Origin: an uncultured Flavobacteriales bacterium
GTDB taxonomy: Bacteria; Bacteroidota; Bacteroidia; Flavobacteriales; BACL11
DNA length: 30,035 bases
NCBI GenBank assembly: GCA_913047525.1
Contig: CAJWUS010000002.1
Location: forward strand, 1 to 30,035
Direction of reading: 5' to 3'
Shown here: positions 1 to 8,233 of the stretch, piece by piece
Layout: each line of letters starts with the position of its first letter
How positions within the stretch are numbered: position 1 is the first letter of the stretch
The notes under the pieces: generated by a model
What the model saw: the letters and a program-made list of their open reading frames with translations, nothing else
The model's database searches: none
Told to the model about the DNA's origin: nothing
Made by a program: the position numbers and the translations under genes

Positions 1-180
1 GATGTTATTTTTCAAATGAGTATTGGGCGTACAGATTTACCCTTTGGAGATTATGATACTTTGATAAATAGTATAACAAAAAAAATATTTCCACTTCCCG
101 GACAAACACAAATCCATTGTGGACATGGCCCTTCCACTGTACTAAATTACGAAAGAGAACACAATCCGTTTTTGCAGTAA
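1..180 (+). CDS. MBL-fold metallo-hydrolase, C-terminal end (partial)
   Basis: This is the last 59 codons of a gene that begins upstream of the window. The frame is open from base 1 to the TAA at 178-180. The visible residues IGRTDLPFGD, then LPGQTQIHCGHGPSTVLNYE and NPFL at the very end, are the typical C-terminus of glyoxalase-II-like metallo-beta-lactamase-fold hydrolases. The His in CGHGP corresponds to the family's late metal ligand. The N-terminal HxHxDH motif lies outside the window, so the substrate cannot be inferred. It converges on the ABC transporter gene with only 3 nt between the two stop codons. The family call is firm; the exact function is open. Confidence 0.85.
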   Translation, partial: DVIFQMSIGRTDLPFGDYDTLINSITKKIFPLPGQTQIHCGHGPSTVLNYEREHNPFLQ

Positions 181-183
181 ATG

Positions 184-936
184 TTAGAATTTTTGCCTTA
201 ACCTTTTAAAAAGCTTTGAAGCAAATACAAAATCATTTAATTCTTGGTTTTCACTTGCAATTAAATTCTCCTTATTTCCGGTCCACCAAATTTTTCCTTG
301 ATGAATAAAAGCAATTTTATCTCCAATTTCCATTACCGAATTCATATCGTGTGAATTTACAATTGTTGTGATATTATACTCCTCAGTAATTTCCTGTATC
401 AAATTATCAATCAGAATGGCAGTTTTTGGGTCAAGCCCTGAATTTGGCTCATCACAAAGTAAATATTTTGGATTTAGTGCAATTGCCCTTGCAATAGCGA
501 CTCTTTTTTTCATTCCTCCACTAAGTTCAGAAGGTAACAAATGATTTGTATTTTCTAAATTCACTCTATTTAGACAAAAATTTACTCTTTCCAAATTTTC
601 TTCTTCTGATTTTTCAGCAAACATATTTAGGGGGAAGATGATGTTTTCTTGCACACTCATATAATCAAACAATGCGCCTCCTTGAAATAACATACCTATT
701 TCTTTGCGTAACTCTTTTCTGGCTTTAAAATTCATTTCTATGAAATTCCGCTCGTTATAGTTTACCACACCGCTATTCGCTTCATGCAATCCAATCATCA
801 CTTTTAATAATGTCGTTTTACCGGATCCACTTTCTCCAATTATCAAATTCGTTTTCCCAGGCTCAAATACAAAAGACATATCCTTTAAAACATTATTTTC
901 TCCAAAATGCTTGTTTATATTTTCTATGCTTATCAT
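184..936 (-). CDS. ABC transporter ATP-binding protein, MlaF type
   Basis: This 250-residue cytoplasmic ATPase has the full ABC set: Walker A GESGSGKTT at about 34-42, Q-loop FQGGALFDYMSV at about 84-95, signature LSGGMKKR at 138-145, Walker B LLCDEP at 159-164 and the H-loop region NSHD near 195. The FQ-GALFDxxxV Q-loop and the LSGGMKKR signature are typical of the MlaF/Ttg2A branch, which powers phospholipid movement between inner and outer membrane. Its start overlaps the last 4 bases of the upstream permease gene, so the two are almost certainly translationally coupled. No MlaD-like substrate-binding gene lies in the window, although Bacteroidota usually encode one elsewhere or nearby. 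The family is certain; the lipid substrate is inferred from the family. Confidence 0.93.
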   Translation of the reverse strand: MISIENINKHFGENNVLKDMSFVFEPGKTNLIIGESGSGKTTLLKVMIGLHEANSGVVNYNERNFIEMNFKARKELRKEIGMLFQGGALFDYMSVQENIIFPLNMFAEKSEEENLERVNFCLNRVNLENTNHLLPSELSGGMKKRVAIARAIALNPKYLLCDEPNSGLDPKTAILIDNLIQEITEEYNITTIVNSHDMNSVMEIGDKIAFIHQGKIWWTGNKENLIASENQELNDFVFASKLFKRLRQKF

Positions 937-1673
937 GCCAATAATAATTGAGTAAGAATGAAATTAAAAATAAGTACCACCACACTACTATAAACCACTG
1001 CCTTGGTGCTCGATACGCCTACCTCTAATGCCCCACCTTTGGTAAAATAGCCGTAATAGGAAGAGACAGAAGTAATGATAAAAGCAAAAACCACTGTTTT
1101 AGTAAGCGAATAAGTAATATAAAAAGGATTAAATCCGTATTTTAAACCGTATAAAAAATCGGCTGTGGTCACATCAACCGATATACTACCTAACCAACCA
1201 CCAAACATGCCTATCCCCATACTAATGATTACTAAAAAAGGGAAGAAGAAAACGGCTGCAATAATTTTTGGAAGTATAAGAAAATTAGCAGAATTTACAC
1301 CCATCATTTCTAGGGCGTCAATTTGTTCAGTTACGCGCATACTCCCAATTTCTGATGCAACATTCGAGCCTACTTTCCCTGCTAAAATAAGGCAAATCAT
1401 AGTTGGCGAAAATTCTAAAATCAAAGAATCTCTGGTGGCTAACCCAATTAAATATTTAGGCAGAAAAGGATTGTCAAGGTTAAAAGCCGTTTGAATCGTA
1501 ACAACTGCCCCAACAAACAAGGAAATAATAATTACAATTCCTAAGGAGTTTAAGCCAATTTTTTCAATCTCTAAAATAACTTGTTTAGAAAAAATTGCTC
1601 TTTTTTCAGGTAGAGAAAATACCCTGCGCAAGAGCATGAAATATTGCCCTATATTTTTTAAAGCGGTATACAT
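933..1673 (-). CDS. MlaE-type ABC transporter permease
   Basis: This 246-residue polytopic inner-membrane protein belongs to the MlaE/permease family that partners MlaF ATPases. An amphipathic N-terminal helix is followed by a membrane segment around LGIVIIISLFVGAVV (residues 44-58). The family's central conserved stretch APKIGSNVASEIGSMRVTEQ is represented here as GKVGSNVASEIGSMRVTEQI followed by DALEMMGVN, the coupling region. Further membrane segments follow to the C-terminus (VYSSVVVLIFNFILTQLLLA). The length matches the family. It is the first gene of the mlaE-mlaF pair and overlaps the ATPase start by 4 bp. The start ATG at 1671-1673 gives the expected N-terminus. A near-consensus box TACTTTTA lies just upstream on the same strand, but I do not list it as a separate site. 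Confidence 0.92.
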   Translation of the reverse strand: MYTALKNIGQYFMLLRRVFSLPEKRAIFSKQVILEIEKIGLNSLGIVIIISLFVGAVVTIQTAFNLDNPFLPKYLIGLATRDSLILEFSPTMICLILAGKVGSNVASEIGSMRVTEQIDALEMMGVNSANFLILPKIIAAVFFFPFLVIISMGIGMFGGWLGSISVDVTTADFLYGLKYGFNPFYITYSLTKTVVFAFIITSVSSYYGYFTKGGALEVGVSSTKAVVYSSVVVLIFNFILTQLLLA

Positions 1674-1732
1674 TGAAAATAAAAGTATATATAATTTGTG
1701 AGATAAGCACCCAAACTATTAGCACTTTTATT

Positions 1733-1740
1733 TATTTTTG
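1733..1740 (+). promoter_or_regulatory. TAnnTTTG -7 box, small lipoprotein gene
   Basis: TATTTTTG is an exact match to the Bacteroidota -7 consensus TAnnTTTG and lies 10 nt before the ATG at 1751. I see no TTG -33 element at the expected 19-21 nt spacing, so the call rests on the box and its position alone. Confidence 0.35.
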
Positions 1741-1750
1741 AACTTTCTTT

Positions 1751-1882
1751 ATGAATAAAACAAAGCTCATATTAGTATTTTTATTTTTGTCTGTTTTTAT
1801 AACCTCCTGTTTTTTAAGTAAAAACAGCAGTTGCGATTGTCCTAATTTCTCTGGAAAAACAGAGCAAAAACACAACATTTAA
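1751..1882 (+). CDS. small predicted lipoprotein, 43 residues
   Basis: This short reading frame runs from ATG at 1751 to TAA at 1880-1882. It encodes a Lys-containing N-terminus, a hydrophobic stretch LILVFLFLSVF and then ITSC, which reads as a signal-peptidase-II lipobox with the lipidated Cys at residue 20. The mature part would be only 24 residues and carries a CDCPNF motif followed by a short polar tail. It has a start-proximal promoter box of its own and sits just upstream of, but probably separately transcribed from, feoAB, because the feoA promoter lies between them. I recognise the lipoprotein architecture but know no function. Membrane anchoring (inner or outer leaflet) is inferred. 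A chance frame is possible, though signal peptide, lipobox and promoter together argue for a real gene. Confidence 0.6.
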   Translation: MNKTKLILVFLFLSVFITSCFLSKNSSCDCPNFSGKTEQKHNI

Positions 1883-1901
1883 AATATCCCTAATTACTTA
1901 T

Positions 1902-1918
1902 TTTAGAGTCATTCTAAA
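1902..1918 (+). promoter_or_regulatory. palindromic operator candidate of feoAB
   Basis: TTTAGA-GTCAT-TCTAAA is a perfect 6-bp inverted repeat with a 5-bp spacer. It ends 4 nt before the feoA -7 box, so a bound protein would cover the space between the -33 and -7 regions. Ferrous iron uptake genes are classically repressed by Fur or DtxR/MntR-type metal sensors. The arm sequence TTTAGA/TCTAAA resembles metal-regulator sites of that general kind, but which regulator binds is inference. Confidence 0.5.
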
Positions 1919-1922
1919 TAAC

Positions 1923-1930
1923 TAAATTTG
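1923..1930 (+). promoter_or_regulatory. TAnnTTTG -7 box of feoA
   Basis: TAAATTTG matches the Bacteroidota -7 consensus exactly. Only the four bases CCGA separate it from the feoA ATG at 1935, which would place the transcription start at or within a base or two of the start codon and make a leaderless or nearly leaderless message. Confidence 0.55.
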
Positions 1931-1934
1931 CCGA

Positions 1935-2159
1935 ATGCAAAATCTCTCTTGTATAGCCCTAGGAAAAGAATACATCATTGACTCGATTAATGATTCTCAG
2001 TTGGCACAAAAACTCCTAGAAATGGGTTGTACCCCAGGGGAAAAAGTGGTTGTGGAAAGAAAAGCGCCTTTTAATGACCCTATCGCCATTGTGGTTTCTG
2101 GATTTATGCTAAGTTTAAGAAAAGAAGATGCAGAAAAAATAATTGTAAAACAACTGTAG
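1935..2159 (+). CDS. feoA: ferrous iron transport protein A
   Basis: This 74-residue cytosolic SH3-like protein assists FeoB in Fe(II) uptake. The FeoA core pattern is visible as LLEMGCTPGEKVVVERKAPFNDPIAIVVSGFMLSLRKEDAEKI: the LxxMGxxPG turn, the conserved DPI and the LRxxxA end. The length fits a stand-alone FeoA. Its TAG stop at 2157-2159 is followed directly by the feoB ATG with no spacer, so the two are expected to be co-translated. The palindrome at 1902-1918 and the -7 box at 1923-1930 probably control the pair. The call is secure from sequence and context. Confidence 0.93.
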   Translation: MQNLSCIALGKEYIIDSINDSQLAQKLLEMGCTPGEKVVVERKAPFNDPIAIVVSGFMLSLRKEDAEKIIVKQL

Positions 2160-4244
2160 ATGGAAACTGCAAAAATAAAAGTAGTCCTTGCTGGAAATCC
2201 AAATTCCGGGAAATCTACGCTTTTCAATTCCCTTACAGGCCTTAGACAGAAAGTGGGAAATTATCCGGGCATTACGGTAGAGAAAAAAACTGGAAGCTGT
2301 TTTTTAGATGAAAAAACAAAAGCAGAAATCACTGATGTTCCTGGCGCTTATAGCTTATATCCAAAATCCATTGATGAAAAGGTTGCCCAGCAAGTAATCT
2401 GTAACAAAAAAGATAAAGATTATCCGCAAGTAACTGTTGTGGTTGCTGATGCCACCAATTTAAGGCGATCTATTTTTCTGATCACTCAGATAATTGACCT
2501 AAAAATGAAAGTGGTCTTGGCTCTAAACATGGTCGATTTATCCTTAAAACAAGGGATTATTATTGATGTCAGCAAGCTTTCTCAGCAGTTACAAATTCCT
2601 GTTGTTGCCATTAATGCCAGAAAACAAGAGGGAATAAAAAAGCTGAAAGAAGCAATTATTGAAGCTAATTTGCAAGGAACAGCAACTTCATTTTTTGATG
2701 TCAGAACGCTCTTTAAAAATATAATTGAAGAAACAAATACTTTAAGAAAATCAGACAATGATTACGGCTCATTTCTTGCACTTTGTATGCAAGAGGTAAA
2801 TAGTAAAAATAAGTTGCACTCTGAATTTAATATTCTTAGCAAAGAACATCAGTTTATTCCTAGTAGAGCACAAGCGCAAGAAACAATAAGAAGGTATAAA
2901 AAAATAGATACAGTTGTTGATTTTTGCAGTACAAAAATGCAAATAAAAGCCAACCGATCCATTACAAAATGGTTAGATGATGTTTTGATTCATCCTGTTT
3001 TTGGCTATTTTATATTTTTGGGTGTTTTATTTCTAATTTTTCAAGCTATTTTTTCTTGGTCGGCTTACCCAATGGATTTGATTGATAACTGGTTTACAGA
3101 CCTTTCCATTTGGGTTGCAACAACACTTCCGCAAGGTGTTTTTAACGATTTGCTTGTAAAAGGAATTTTGGCAGGTCTTGGTGGTATTATCATTTTTGTG
3201 CCACAGATCGCCTTCTTATTCGCCTTTATCGCCTTTTTGGAAGATACTGGCTATATGGCTCGTGTAGGATTTATTACAGATAAAATACTAAGAGTATTTG
3301 GACTGAATGGCAGATCAATTATCCCTCTTTTAAGTGGGGCGGCTTGTGCTATACCTGCAATTATGTCTGCTAGGACTATTGTATCATGGAAAGAGAGAAT
3401 GATAACAATAATGGTTACACCACTGATGAGTTGTTCGGCACGCCTACCTGTTTACACCCTAATTATTGCCATGATAATTCCTTCCGATCAAAGTTGTGGT
3501 CCTTTCAATTTACAAGGACTGGTAATGATGGCTTTCTATTTGCTCGGATTTTTAGCGGCTCTTGGGACTGCTTTTATCATGAAATTTATTCTCAAAGCAA
3601 AGGAGAGAAGTTATTATATTATGGAAATGCCATCTTATAAAATACCGGATTGGAGAACTGTCATTTATACTATTGTGGAAAAGGTAAAAGTATTTTTATT
3701 TGATGCCGGAAAAGTGATTATTGCCATCTCGATTATTCTTTGGTTTTTGTCCTCCTACGGCCCTGGGAATCACTTTGAGAAAATTGAAACTAAATGGGCT
3801 GGGCAAGAAAAAGCAGAAACACATATTGCTGCTGAAAAATTAGAAGCATCTTATGCTGGGATGATTGGGAAAAGCATTGAGCCAGCAATCAAGCCATTGG
3901 GCTTTGATTGGAAAATTGGAATTGCTCTTATCACTTCATTTGCTGCAAGAGAAGTTTTTGTTGGCACCATGTCAACCATATATAGTGTAGGAGATAATTC
4001 TAATATTCAGTCTATTAGGGAGAGATTAGAATCTGTTAAAAACCCAGATACAGGAAAAGTATTTTTCACTACACCTGTCGGAATTTCTTTGATGCTTTTT
4101 TATGCATTTGCCATGCAATGCATGAGCACACTTGCAATCGTTCGTAGAGAAACTAATAGTTGGAAATGGCCAGTAGTTCAGTTTGTATATATGGGAGTAC
4201 TCGCCTATCTTTCCTCTTTTATTTCTTATCAGTTATTAAACTAA
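2160..4244 (+). CDS. feoB: ferrous iron transporter B
   Basis: This 694-residue inner-membrane GTPase-linked Fe(II) transporter carries an N-terminal G domain: G1 GNPNSGKST at 12-20, G3 DVPG at 59-62, G4 NMVD at 123-126 and a G5-like NARKQEG. A helical spacer follows, then a polytopic membrane domain from about residue 277. The Gate/pore signatures are visible as GRSIIPLLSGAACAIPAIMSART, including the Cys in GAACAIP, and MVTPLMSCSARLPVY with its conserved Cys in SCSARLPVY. A second gate repeat, FAAREVFVGTM, sits near residue 598. The length is typical for the family. No feoC gene follows; instead a SprT-like gene starts on the last base of the feoB stop codon (TAATG). Expression is probably iron-repressed through the upstream operator candidate. 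Confidence 0.97.
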   Translation: METAKIKVVLAGNPNSGKSTLFNSLTGLRQKVGNYPGITVEKKTGSCFLDEKTKAEITDVPGAYSLYPKSIDEKVAQQVICNKKDKDYPQVTVVVADATNLRRSIFLITQIIDLKMKVVLALNMVDLSLKQGIIIDVSKLSQQLQIPVVAINARKQEGIKKLKEAIIEANLQGTATSFFDVRTLFKNIIEETNTLRKSDNDYGSFLALCMQEVNSKNKLHSEFNILSKEHQFIPSRAQAQETIRRYKKIDTVVDFCSTKMQIKANRSITKWLDDVLIHPVFGYFIFLGVLFLIFQAIFSWSAYPMDLIDNWFTDLSIWVATTLPQGVFNDLLVKGILAGLGGIIIFVPQIAFLFAFIAFLEDTGYMARVGFITDKILRVFGLNGRSIIPLLSGAACAIPAIMSARTIVSWKERMITIMVTPLMSCSARLPVYTLIIAMIIPSDQSCGPFNLQGLVMMAFYLLGFLAALGTAFIMKFILKAKERSYYIMEMPSYKIPDWRTVIYTIVEKVKVFLFDAGKVIIAISIILWFLSSYGPGNHFEKIETKWAGQEKAETHIAAEKLEASYAGMIGKSIEPAIKPLGFDWKIGIALITSFAAREVFVGTMSTIYSVGDNSNIQSIRERLESVKNPDTGKVFFTTPVGISLMLFYAFAMQCMSTLAIVRRETNSWKWPVVQFVYMGVLAYLSSFISYQLLN

Positions 4245-4837
4245 TGGAAAATTTAAAATCTTATCTTCCAACTGCAAGTTTTACTTTAATTGAGAAGTGG
4301 ATTAAGGAGTTAAATATTTTAGTGAAAATTAAAAAAAGTAGAAATACTAAATTAGGAGATTTCACAGTAAATAAAAAAGGAGAATGCCTAATTAGCATTA
4401 ATGAAGACCTAAATAAATATGCTTTTCTTATTACTCTTACACATGAAATAGCCCACGCTTTTGTTTGGAGAAAATACAAAAGAAAAGTATCGCCTCATGG
4501 AGCAGAATGGAAAAATACTTTTAAAGAAATGATGCTAAATTTCATAAATGATGATATTTTTCCAGATGACCTATTAAGGGCCCTAAGCAAGCATATCAAG
4601 AATGCAAAAGCATCAACTGTAAATGATTACAATTTAAGTAATGCCCTAAGAAAGTATGATAACAACACCCAATTAATTTTATCAGAAATACCTGATGGGA
4701 GTGTTTTTTCAACACTTAACGGAAAGCAATTCATTAAGCTGAATAAATTACGAAAAAGATATAAGTGTAAAGCAATTAATTCTGAAAAGATTTATTTGTT
4801 TAATCCTTTAGCGGTAATTGATTTAGAGAAACAATAA
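4244..4837 (+). CDS. SprT-like zinc metalloprotein
   Basis: I place the start at the ATG at 4244-4246, which overlaps the feoB stop (TAATG). A longer in-frame extension to 4160 lies inside feoB and is not credible. The 197-residue protein has the SprT-like zinc site HEIAH at residues 67-71 and a downstream HG at 85-86 followed by W89, matching the HExxH...HGxxW layout of the SprT/Spartan family. The C-terminal part ends RYKCK...YLFNPLAVI, as in other Bacteroidota SprT-like proteins, but it lacks the paired CxxC zinc-ribbon cysteines. Some SprT-domain proteins (eukaryotic Spartan) cleave DNA-protein crosslinks; for bacterial SprT-like proteins the role is not settled. The overlap suggests translational coupling to feoB, without an obvious functional link. 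Confidence 0.85.
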   Translation: MENLKSYLPTASFTLIEKWIKELNILVKIKKSRNTKLGDFTVNKKGECLISINEDLNKYAFLITLTHEIAHAFVWRKYKRKVSPHGAEWKNTFKEMMLNFINDDIFPDDLLRALSKHIKNAKASTVNDYNLSNALRKYDNNTQLILSEIPDGSVFSTLNGKQFIKLNKLRKRYKCKAINSEKIYLFNPLAVIDLEKQ

Positions 4838-4866
4838 CAAATTAAAATTATTCAGATTCATTTTTT

Positions 4867-5694
4867 ATGAGAATAAAGAAAAAGAAATTGAGTTTAATTT
4901 ACAGACTAAAAAGAGATATTTATTTTTCTTTAATTAGATTCATCCGGTTTTTCCAATCCATTTTTTTAAAAAAACAAAACAATAAGTTCCTCTTTATTTT
5001 AAGTCCTCCATATTGCGGGTCTACGCTTTTGAGCCAACTATTATCTACTTCAAAAAATGTGAGTTGTAATAATAATCTTGGAACTCGTGAGGGGCAATTA
5101 CTCCCAGGTGTACGGCACTTTATGTTCCAAAAAAATCGTTGGAATGAACGTGTAAAATACCCCTGGGATAAGGTAAAAAAAGTATGGCTAAAATACTGGG
5201 ACTTATCAAAACCTGTTTTATTAGACAAAAGTATTCCTAATATAATGAGAGTATCAGAAATAAAAAAAGAATTTGAAAATATAAACTTTATCTGCATGGT
5301 GCGAAATCCTTATGCTCAAGTAGAAGGAGTAATGAGAAGAAATGATGAGTCGGCAAAAAATGCAGCAATATTTTCACTTAAATGTTTACAATATCAGAGA
5401 CAAAATATTAAAAACAAAGAGTCTTCACTTTTTATCTCTTACGAACAACTAACTGAAAATCCTGAAAAAACAAAGAGGAAAATTATAGCTTTCCTTCCTG
5501 AGCTTTCAGATATAAAAATGGATTTAAAATACAAAGCACACAATTTTAAAACAAAAAGTAAAATGGGGATTGTAAATCTTAACCAAGAAAAAATGGAAAA
5601 ACTAACCGGTAAGCAAATAGAAACAATTAATCGTATTTTTGAAAAAGAAAAAGAATTGTTAGACTATTTTGGTTATCAAATCGTTAAACGATAG
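4867..5694 (+). CDS. sulfotransferase-family protein
   Basis: This 275-residue protein begins with a very basic stretch and a hydrophobic segment. It then shows the sulfotransferase PAPS-binding loop FLFILSPPYCGSTLLSQLL (5'-phosphosulfate loop at 46-55), a conserved LLDKSIPNIMR at 118-128, and the 3'-phosphate-binding region FICMVRNPYAQVEGVMRR around 141-158 with R146 and a family-typical RNP. A late ISYEQL...P segment is also typical of the fold. The acceptor is probably a carbohydrate or lipid, judged only from the neighbouring GDP-mannose synthesis gene 6 nt downstream. The first 35 residues may be a membrane-associated tail. Base composition is even lower in G+C than its neighbours, which would fit acquisition by transfer, but this is an impression and not a measurement. 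Confidence 0.75.
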   Translation: MRIKKKKLSLIYRLKRDIYFSLIRFIRFFQSIFLKKQNNKFLFILSPPYCGSTLLSQLLSTSKNVSCNNNLGTREGQLLPGVRHFMFQKNRWNERVKYPWDKVKKVWLKYWDLSKPVLLDKSIPNIMRVSEIKKEFENINFICMVRNPYAQVEGVMRRNDESAKNAAIFSLKCLQYQRQNIKNKESSLFISYEQLTENPEKTKRKIIAFLPELSDIKMDLKYKAHNFKTKSKMGIVNLNQEKMEKLTGKQIETINRIFEKEKELLDYFGYQIVKR

Positions 5695-5700
5695 AAACTT

Positions 5701-6780
5701 ATGAATAAAAACAATTATGCAGTAATAATGGCAGGTGGCATTGGCTCTCGTTTTTGGCCAATGAGTAAACAGTCGCGACCAAAACAATTTATTGATATTT
5801 TAGGAACAGGTGAAACGCTTATACAGCAAACTTTCAGAAGATTGAGTAAGGTTTGCCCGAACGAAAATATCCTGATTGTAACAAACAAAAATTACAAGAA
5901 CTTATGTTTGGAACAATTACCAAAAATAAAAGAAGAAAATATATTGTGTGAACCTTGCATGCGAAATACTGCGCCTTGCGTGGCCTATGCTGCATTCAAA
6001 ATACACAAGCAAAATCCAGAGGCTAATATGATTGTAGCGCCTTCTGATCATCTGATTACAAATGAAGATGAGTTTGTAAGGGTGATAAAAGAAGGGATGC
6101 AAGCAAGTGTTGCAAATGATATCCTTCTAACTATTGGGATTTTGCCAAGCCGACCAGATACTGGCTATGGATACATTCAATTTAATGAGCATCCTTTGGA
6201 GAGTAATACAACCATAAAAAAGGTGAAAACATTTACCGAAAAACCAAATCAGGAGTTGGCCTTGCAATTTTTAGATAGTGGTGATTTCTTGTGGAATTCA
6301 GGAATATTTATTTGGAGTACCAAATCAATAACATTAGCATATCGTAAGTATTTGCATGATATGTATACTGTTTTTGAAGAAGGGAAACAATACTATAATA
6401 CCAATAAAGAAGCTGAATTTATTGATAGGGTTTTCCCAGGATGTAAGAACATTTCTATTGATTACGGTATAATGGAAAAAGCAGATTGTGTCTATGTTTA
6501 TCCTGCTGATTTTGGTTGGAGCGATTTAGGGACATGGGGCTCTTTATATACGCATTTGGATTTAGATAAAAGCCAAAATACCGTGCAAGGTAATAAGGTA
6601 TTGTTGTATGATTCAACAGATAATATTGTAAAAATGCCACATGGTAAAGTGGCTGTATTGCACGGACTAAACGGTTATATTGTAGTAGAAAATGATGGTA
6701 CTTTGCTTGTTTGCAAAAAAGAAGATGAGCAAAAAATCAAGCAGTTTGTGTTGGATGTAAAAAAGAAAACAAATAATTAA
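5701..6780 (+). CDS. manC: mannose-1-phosphate guanylyltransferase
   Basis: This 359-residue cytoplasmic enzyme makes GDP-mannose from mannose-1-phosphate and GTP, feeding glycan and surface polysaccharide synthesis. The nucleotidyltransferase signature MAGGIGSRFWPMSKQSRPKQF lies at about residues 10-30, and VAPSDHLI near 117 supplies the metal-binding Asp. FTEKPNQELA, FLWNSGIFIW and YGIMEKAD with GWSDLGTWGSL are the standard mannose-1-phosphate guanylyltransferase blocks. The protein has the single-domain length and ends without the phosphomannose isomerase cupin found in bifunctional enzymes. The symbol manC is used for the activity; rfbM or similar could be equally valid. It lies 6 nt after the sulfotransferase gene and converges on fumC with 7 nt between stops. 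Confidence 0.93.
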   Translation: MNKNNYAVIMAGGIGSRFWPMSKQSRPKQFIDILGTGETLIQQTFRRLSKVCPNENILIVTNKNYKNLCLEQLPKIKEENILCEPCMRNTAPCVAYAAFKIHKQNPEANMIVAPSDHLITNEDEFVRVIKEGMQASVANDILLTIGILPSRPDTGYGYIQFNEHPLESNTTIKKVKTFTEKPNQELALQFLDSGDFLWNSGIFIWSTKSITLAYRKYLHDMYTVFEEGKQYYNTNKEAEFIDRVFPGCKNISIDYGIMEKADCVYVYPADFGWSDLGTWGSLYTHLDLDKSQNTVQGNKVLLYDSTDNIVKMPHGKVAVLHGLNGYIVVENDGTLLVCKKEDEQKIKQFVLDVKKKTNN

Positions 6781-6787
6781 AACATTT

Positions 6788-8173
6788 TCAGCACATATTT
6801 TCTGGTCGTACCCAAGCGTCAAATTCTTCAGCAGTTAAGTAACCCAAATTAACACTTTCTTCTTTTAAAGTTGTCCCATTTTGGTGTGCTATTTTAGCAA
6901 TTTCTGCTGCTTTCTCATATCCAATTTTAGTGTTTAGTGCTGTAACCAACATTAAGGAGTTATCCAAGTTCTTTTTTAAATTATCATGGTTAGGCAAAAT
7001 TCCAGATACACAATTTCTTTCAAAAGAAATACAAGCGTCAGCAATCAATCTGGCAGATTGTAAAAAATTAGCCGCCATTAGGGGTTTGAATACATTCAAT
7101 TCATAATGTCCTTGCATTCCACCAACTGTGATAGCAACATCATTCCCCATTACTTGTGCGCAAACCATAGTCATGGCTTCCGCCTGTGTAGGGTTAACTT
7201 TTCCTGGCATAATGGATGATCCTGGCTCATTAGATGGAATAATAATTTCTCCAATTCCACTTCTTGGCCCTGATGCTAAAAGACGAATATCATTTGCAAT
7301 TTTATTTAAGGAAACTGCTAATTGTTTAAGTGCTCCATGACTTTCTACAATGGCATCATGTGCAGCAAGTGCTTCAAACTTATTTTTAGCACTTACAAAT
7401 GGAAGCTCTGTAAAATCAGCAATTTTTTTTGCGACCAAATCTGAATAACCATCAGGAGTATTTATTCCAGTACCTACTGCTGTTCCTCCTAAAGCTAATT
7501 CTGAAAGGTGATCCAATGTATTATCTAAAGCTAGTAAACCATGATCCAACTGCGACACATACCCTGAAAATTCTTGTCCTAAAGTAAGTGGAGTGGCATC
7601 CATCAAATGCGTTCTTCCAATTTTCACCACATTAATAAACTCTCTAGCCTTAATTCTAAGAGCTTTGCTTAATTGTTCCACATCAGGAATAGTGTTTTCA
7701 ATTAGCATCTTATAGCAAGCAATATGCATTCCTGTTGGAAAAGTATCGTTTGAGCTTTGCGATTTATTTACATCATCATTGGGGTGTATTGTTTTTTCAG
7801 AATCTTCCAATTTTCCTCCAGCAATTACATGGGCACGATTGGCAATTACTTCATTTACATTCATATTACTTTGGGTTCCGCTTCCTGTTTGCCAAATTAC
7901 AAGTGGGAACTGATCGTCATGCTTGTCTTCCAGAATTTCATCACATACTTTTGATATCAGATCTCTTTTTTCTTCAGAAAGAACACCTAGTTCACAGTTG
8001 GTATGGGCTGCTGCTTTTTTAAGGTAAGCAAAACCATAAATAATTTCGAGTGGCATAGATGCTTCACTTCCAATTTTGAAATTATTTATACTCCTCTGGG
8101 TTTGTGCTCCCCAATATTTCTCGGCAGGAACTTTTACCTCTCCCATTGTGTCTTTTTCTATTCTATAATTCAT
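6788..8173 (-). CDS. fumC: class II fumarate hydratase
   Basis: This 461-residue cytosolic enzyme interconverts fumarate and L-malate in the TCA cycle and is iron-independent. The aspartase/fumarase superfamily signature [11 protein letters not shown] lies at residues 318-328. The early block [14 protein letters not shown] (about 96-109), [11 protein letters not shown] (140-150) and [20 protein letters not shown] (from 186), with the catalytic His in THLMD, separate fumarase C from argininosuccinate lyase and aspartase. The length is canonical. Transcription probably starts from the TAACTTTG box at 8220-8227, which gives a short leader. It diverges from the small membrane peptide gene at 8234 and converges on manC. 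Confidence 0.96.
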   Translation of the reverse strand: MNYRIEKDTMGEVKVPAEKYWGAQTQRSINNFKIGSEASMPLEIIYGFAYLKKAAAHTNCELGVLSEEKRDLISKVCDEILEDKHDDQFPLVIWQTGSGTQSNMNVNEVIANRAHVIAGGKLEDSEKTIHPNDDVNKSQSSNDTFPTGMHIACYKMLIENTIPDVEQLSKALRIKAREFINVVKIGRTHLMDATPLTLGQEFSGYVSQLDHGLLALDNTLDHLSELALGGTAVGTGINTPDGYSDLVAKKIADFTELPFVSAKNKFEALAAHDAIVESHGALKQLAVSLNKIANDIRLLASGPRSGIGEIIIPSNEPGSSIMPGKVNPTQAEAMTMVCAQVMGNDVAITVGGMQGHYELNVFKPLMAANFLQSARLIADACISFERNCVSGILPNHDNLKKNLDNSLMLVTALNTKIGYEKAAEIAKIAHQNGTTLKEESVNLGYLTAEEFDAWVRPENMC

Positions 8174-8219
8174 AGCAAAATTGTTTTGATAGTTTTATTT
8201 CTTGTTGTTTCTTTGCCTG

Positions 8220-8227
8220 CAAAGTTA
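8220..8227 (-). promoter_or_regulatory. TAnnTTTG -7 box of fumC
   Basis: Read on the minus strand the sequence is TAACTTTG, an exact match to the Bacteroidota -7 consensus. It lies 46 nt upstream of the fumC ATG. No clear TTG -33 element is seen at the usual distance. Confidence 0.45.
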
Positions 8228-8233
8228 ATGATT

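Noticed and set aside
1165..1494. 109-codon plus-strand frame inside the MlaE permease gene
   Set aside because: It is antisense to a well-supported permease and has no recognisable motif or promoter; it is a mirror of the membrane-segment codons.
4160..4243. N-terminal extension of the SprT-like protein into feoB
   Set aside because: It would lie within the feoB coding sequence; the ATG overlapping the feoB stop gives a typical start and couples the genes.
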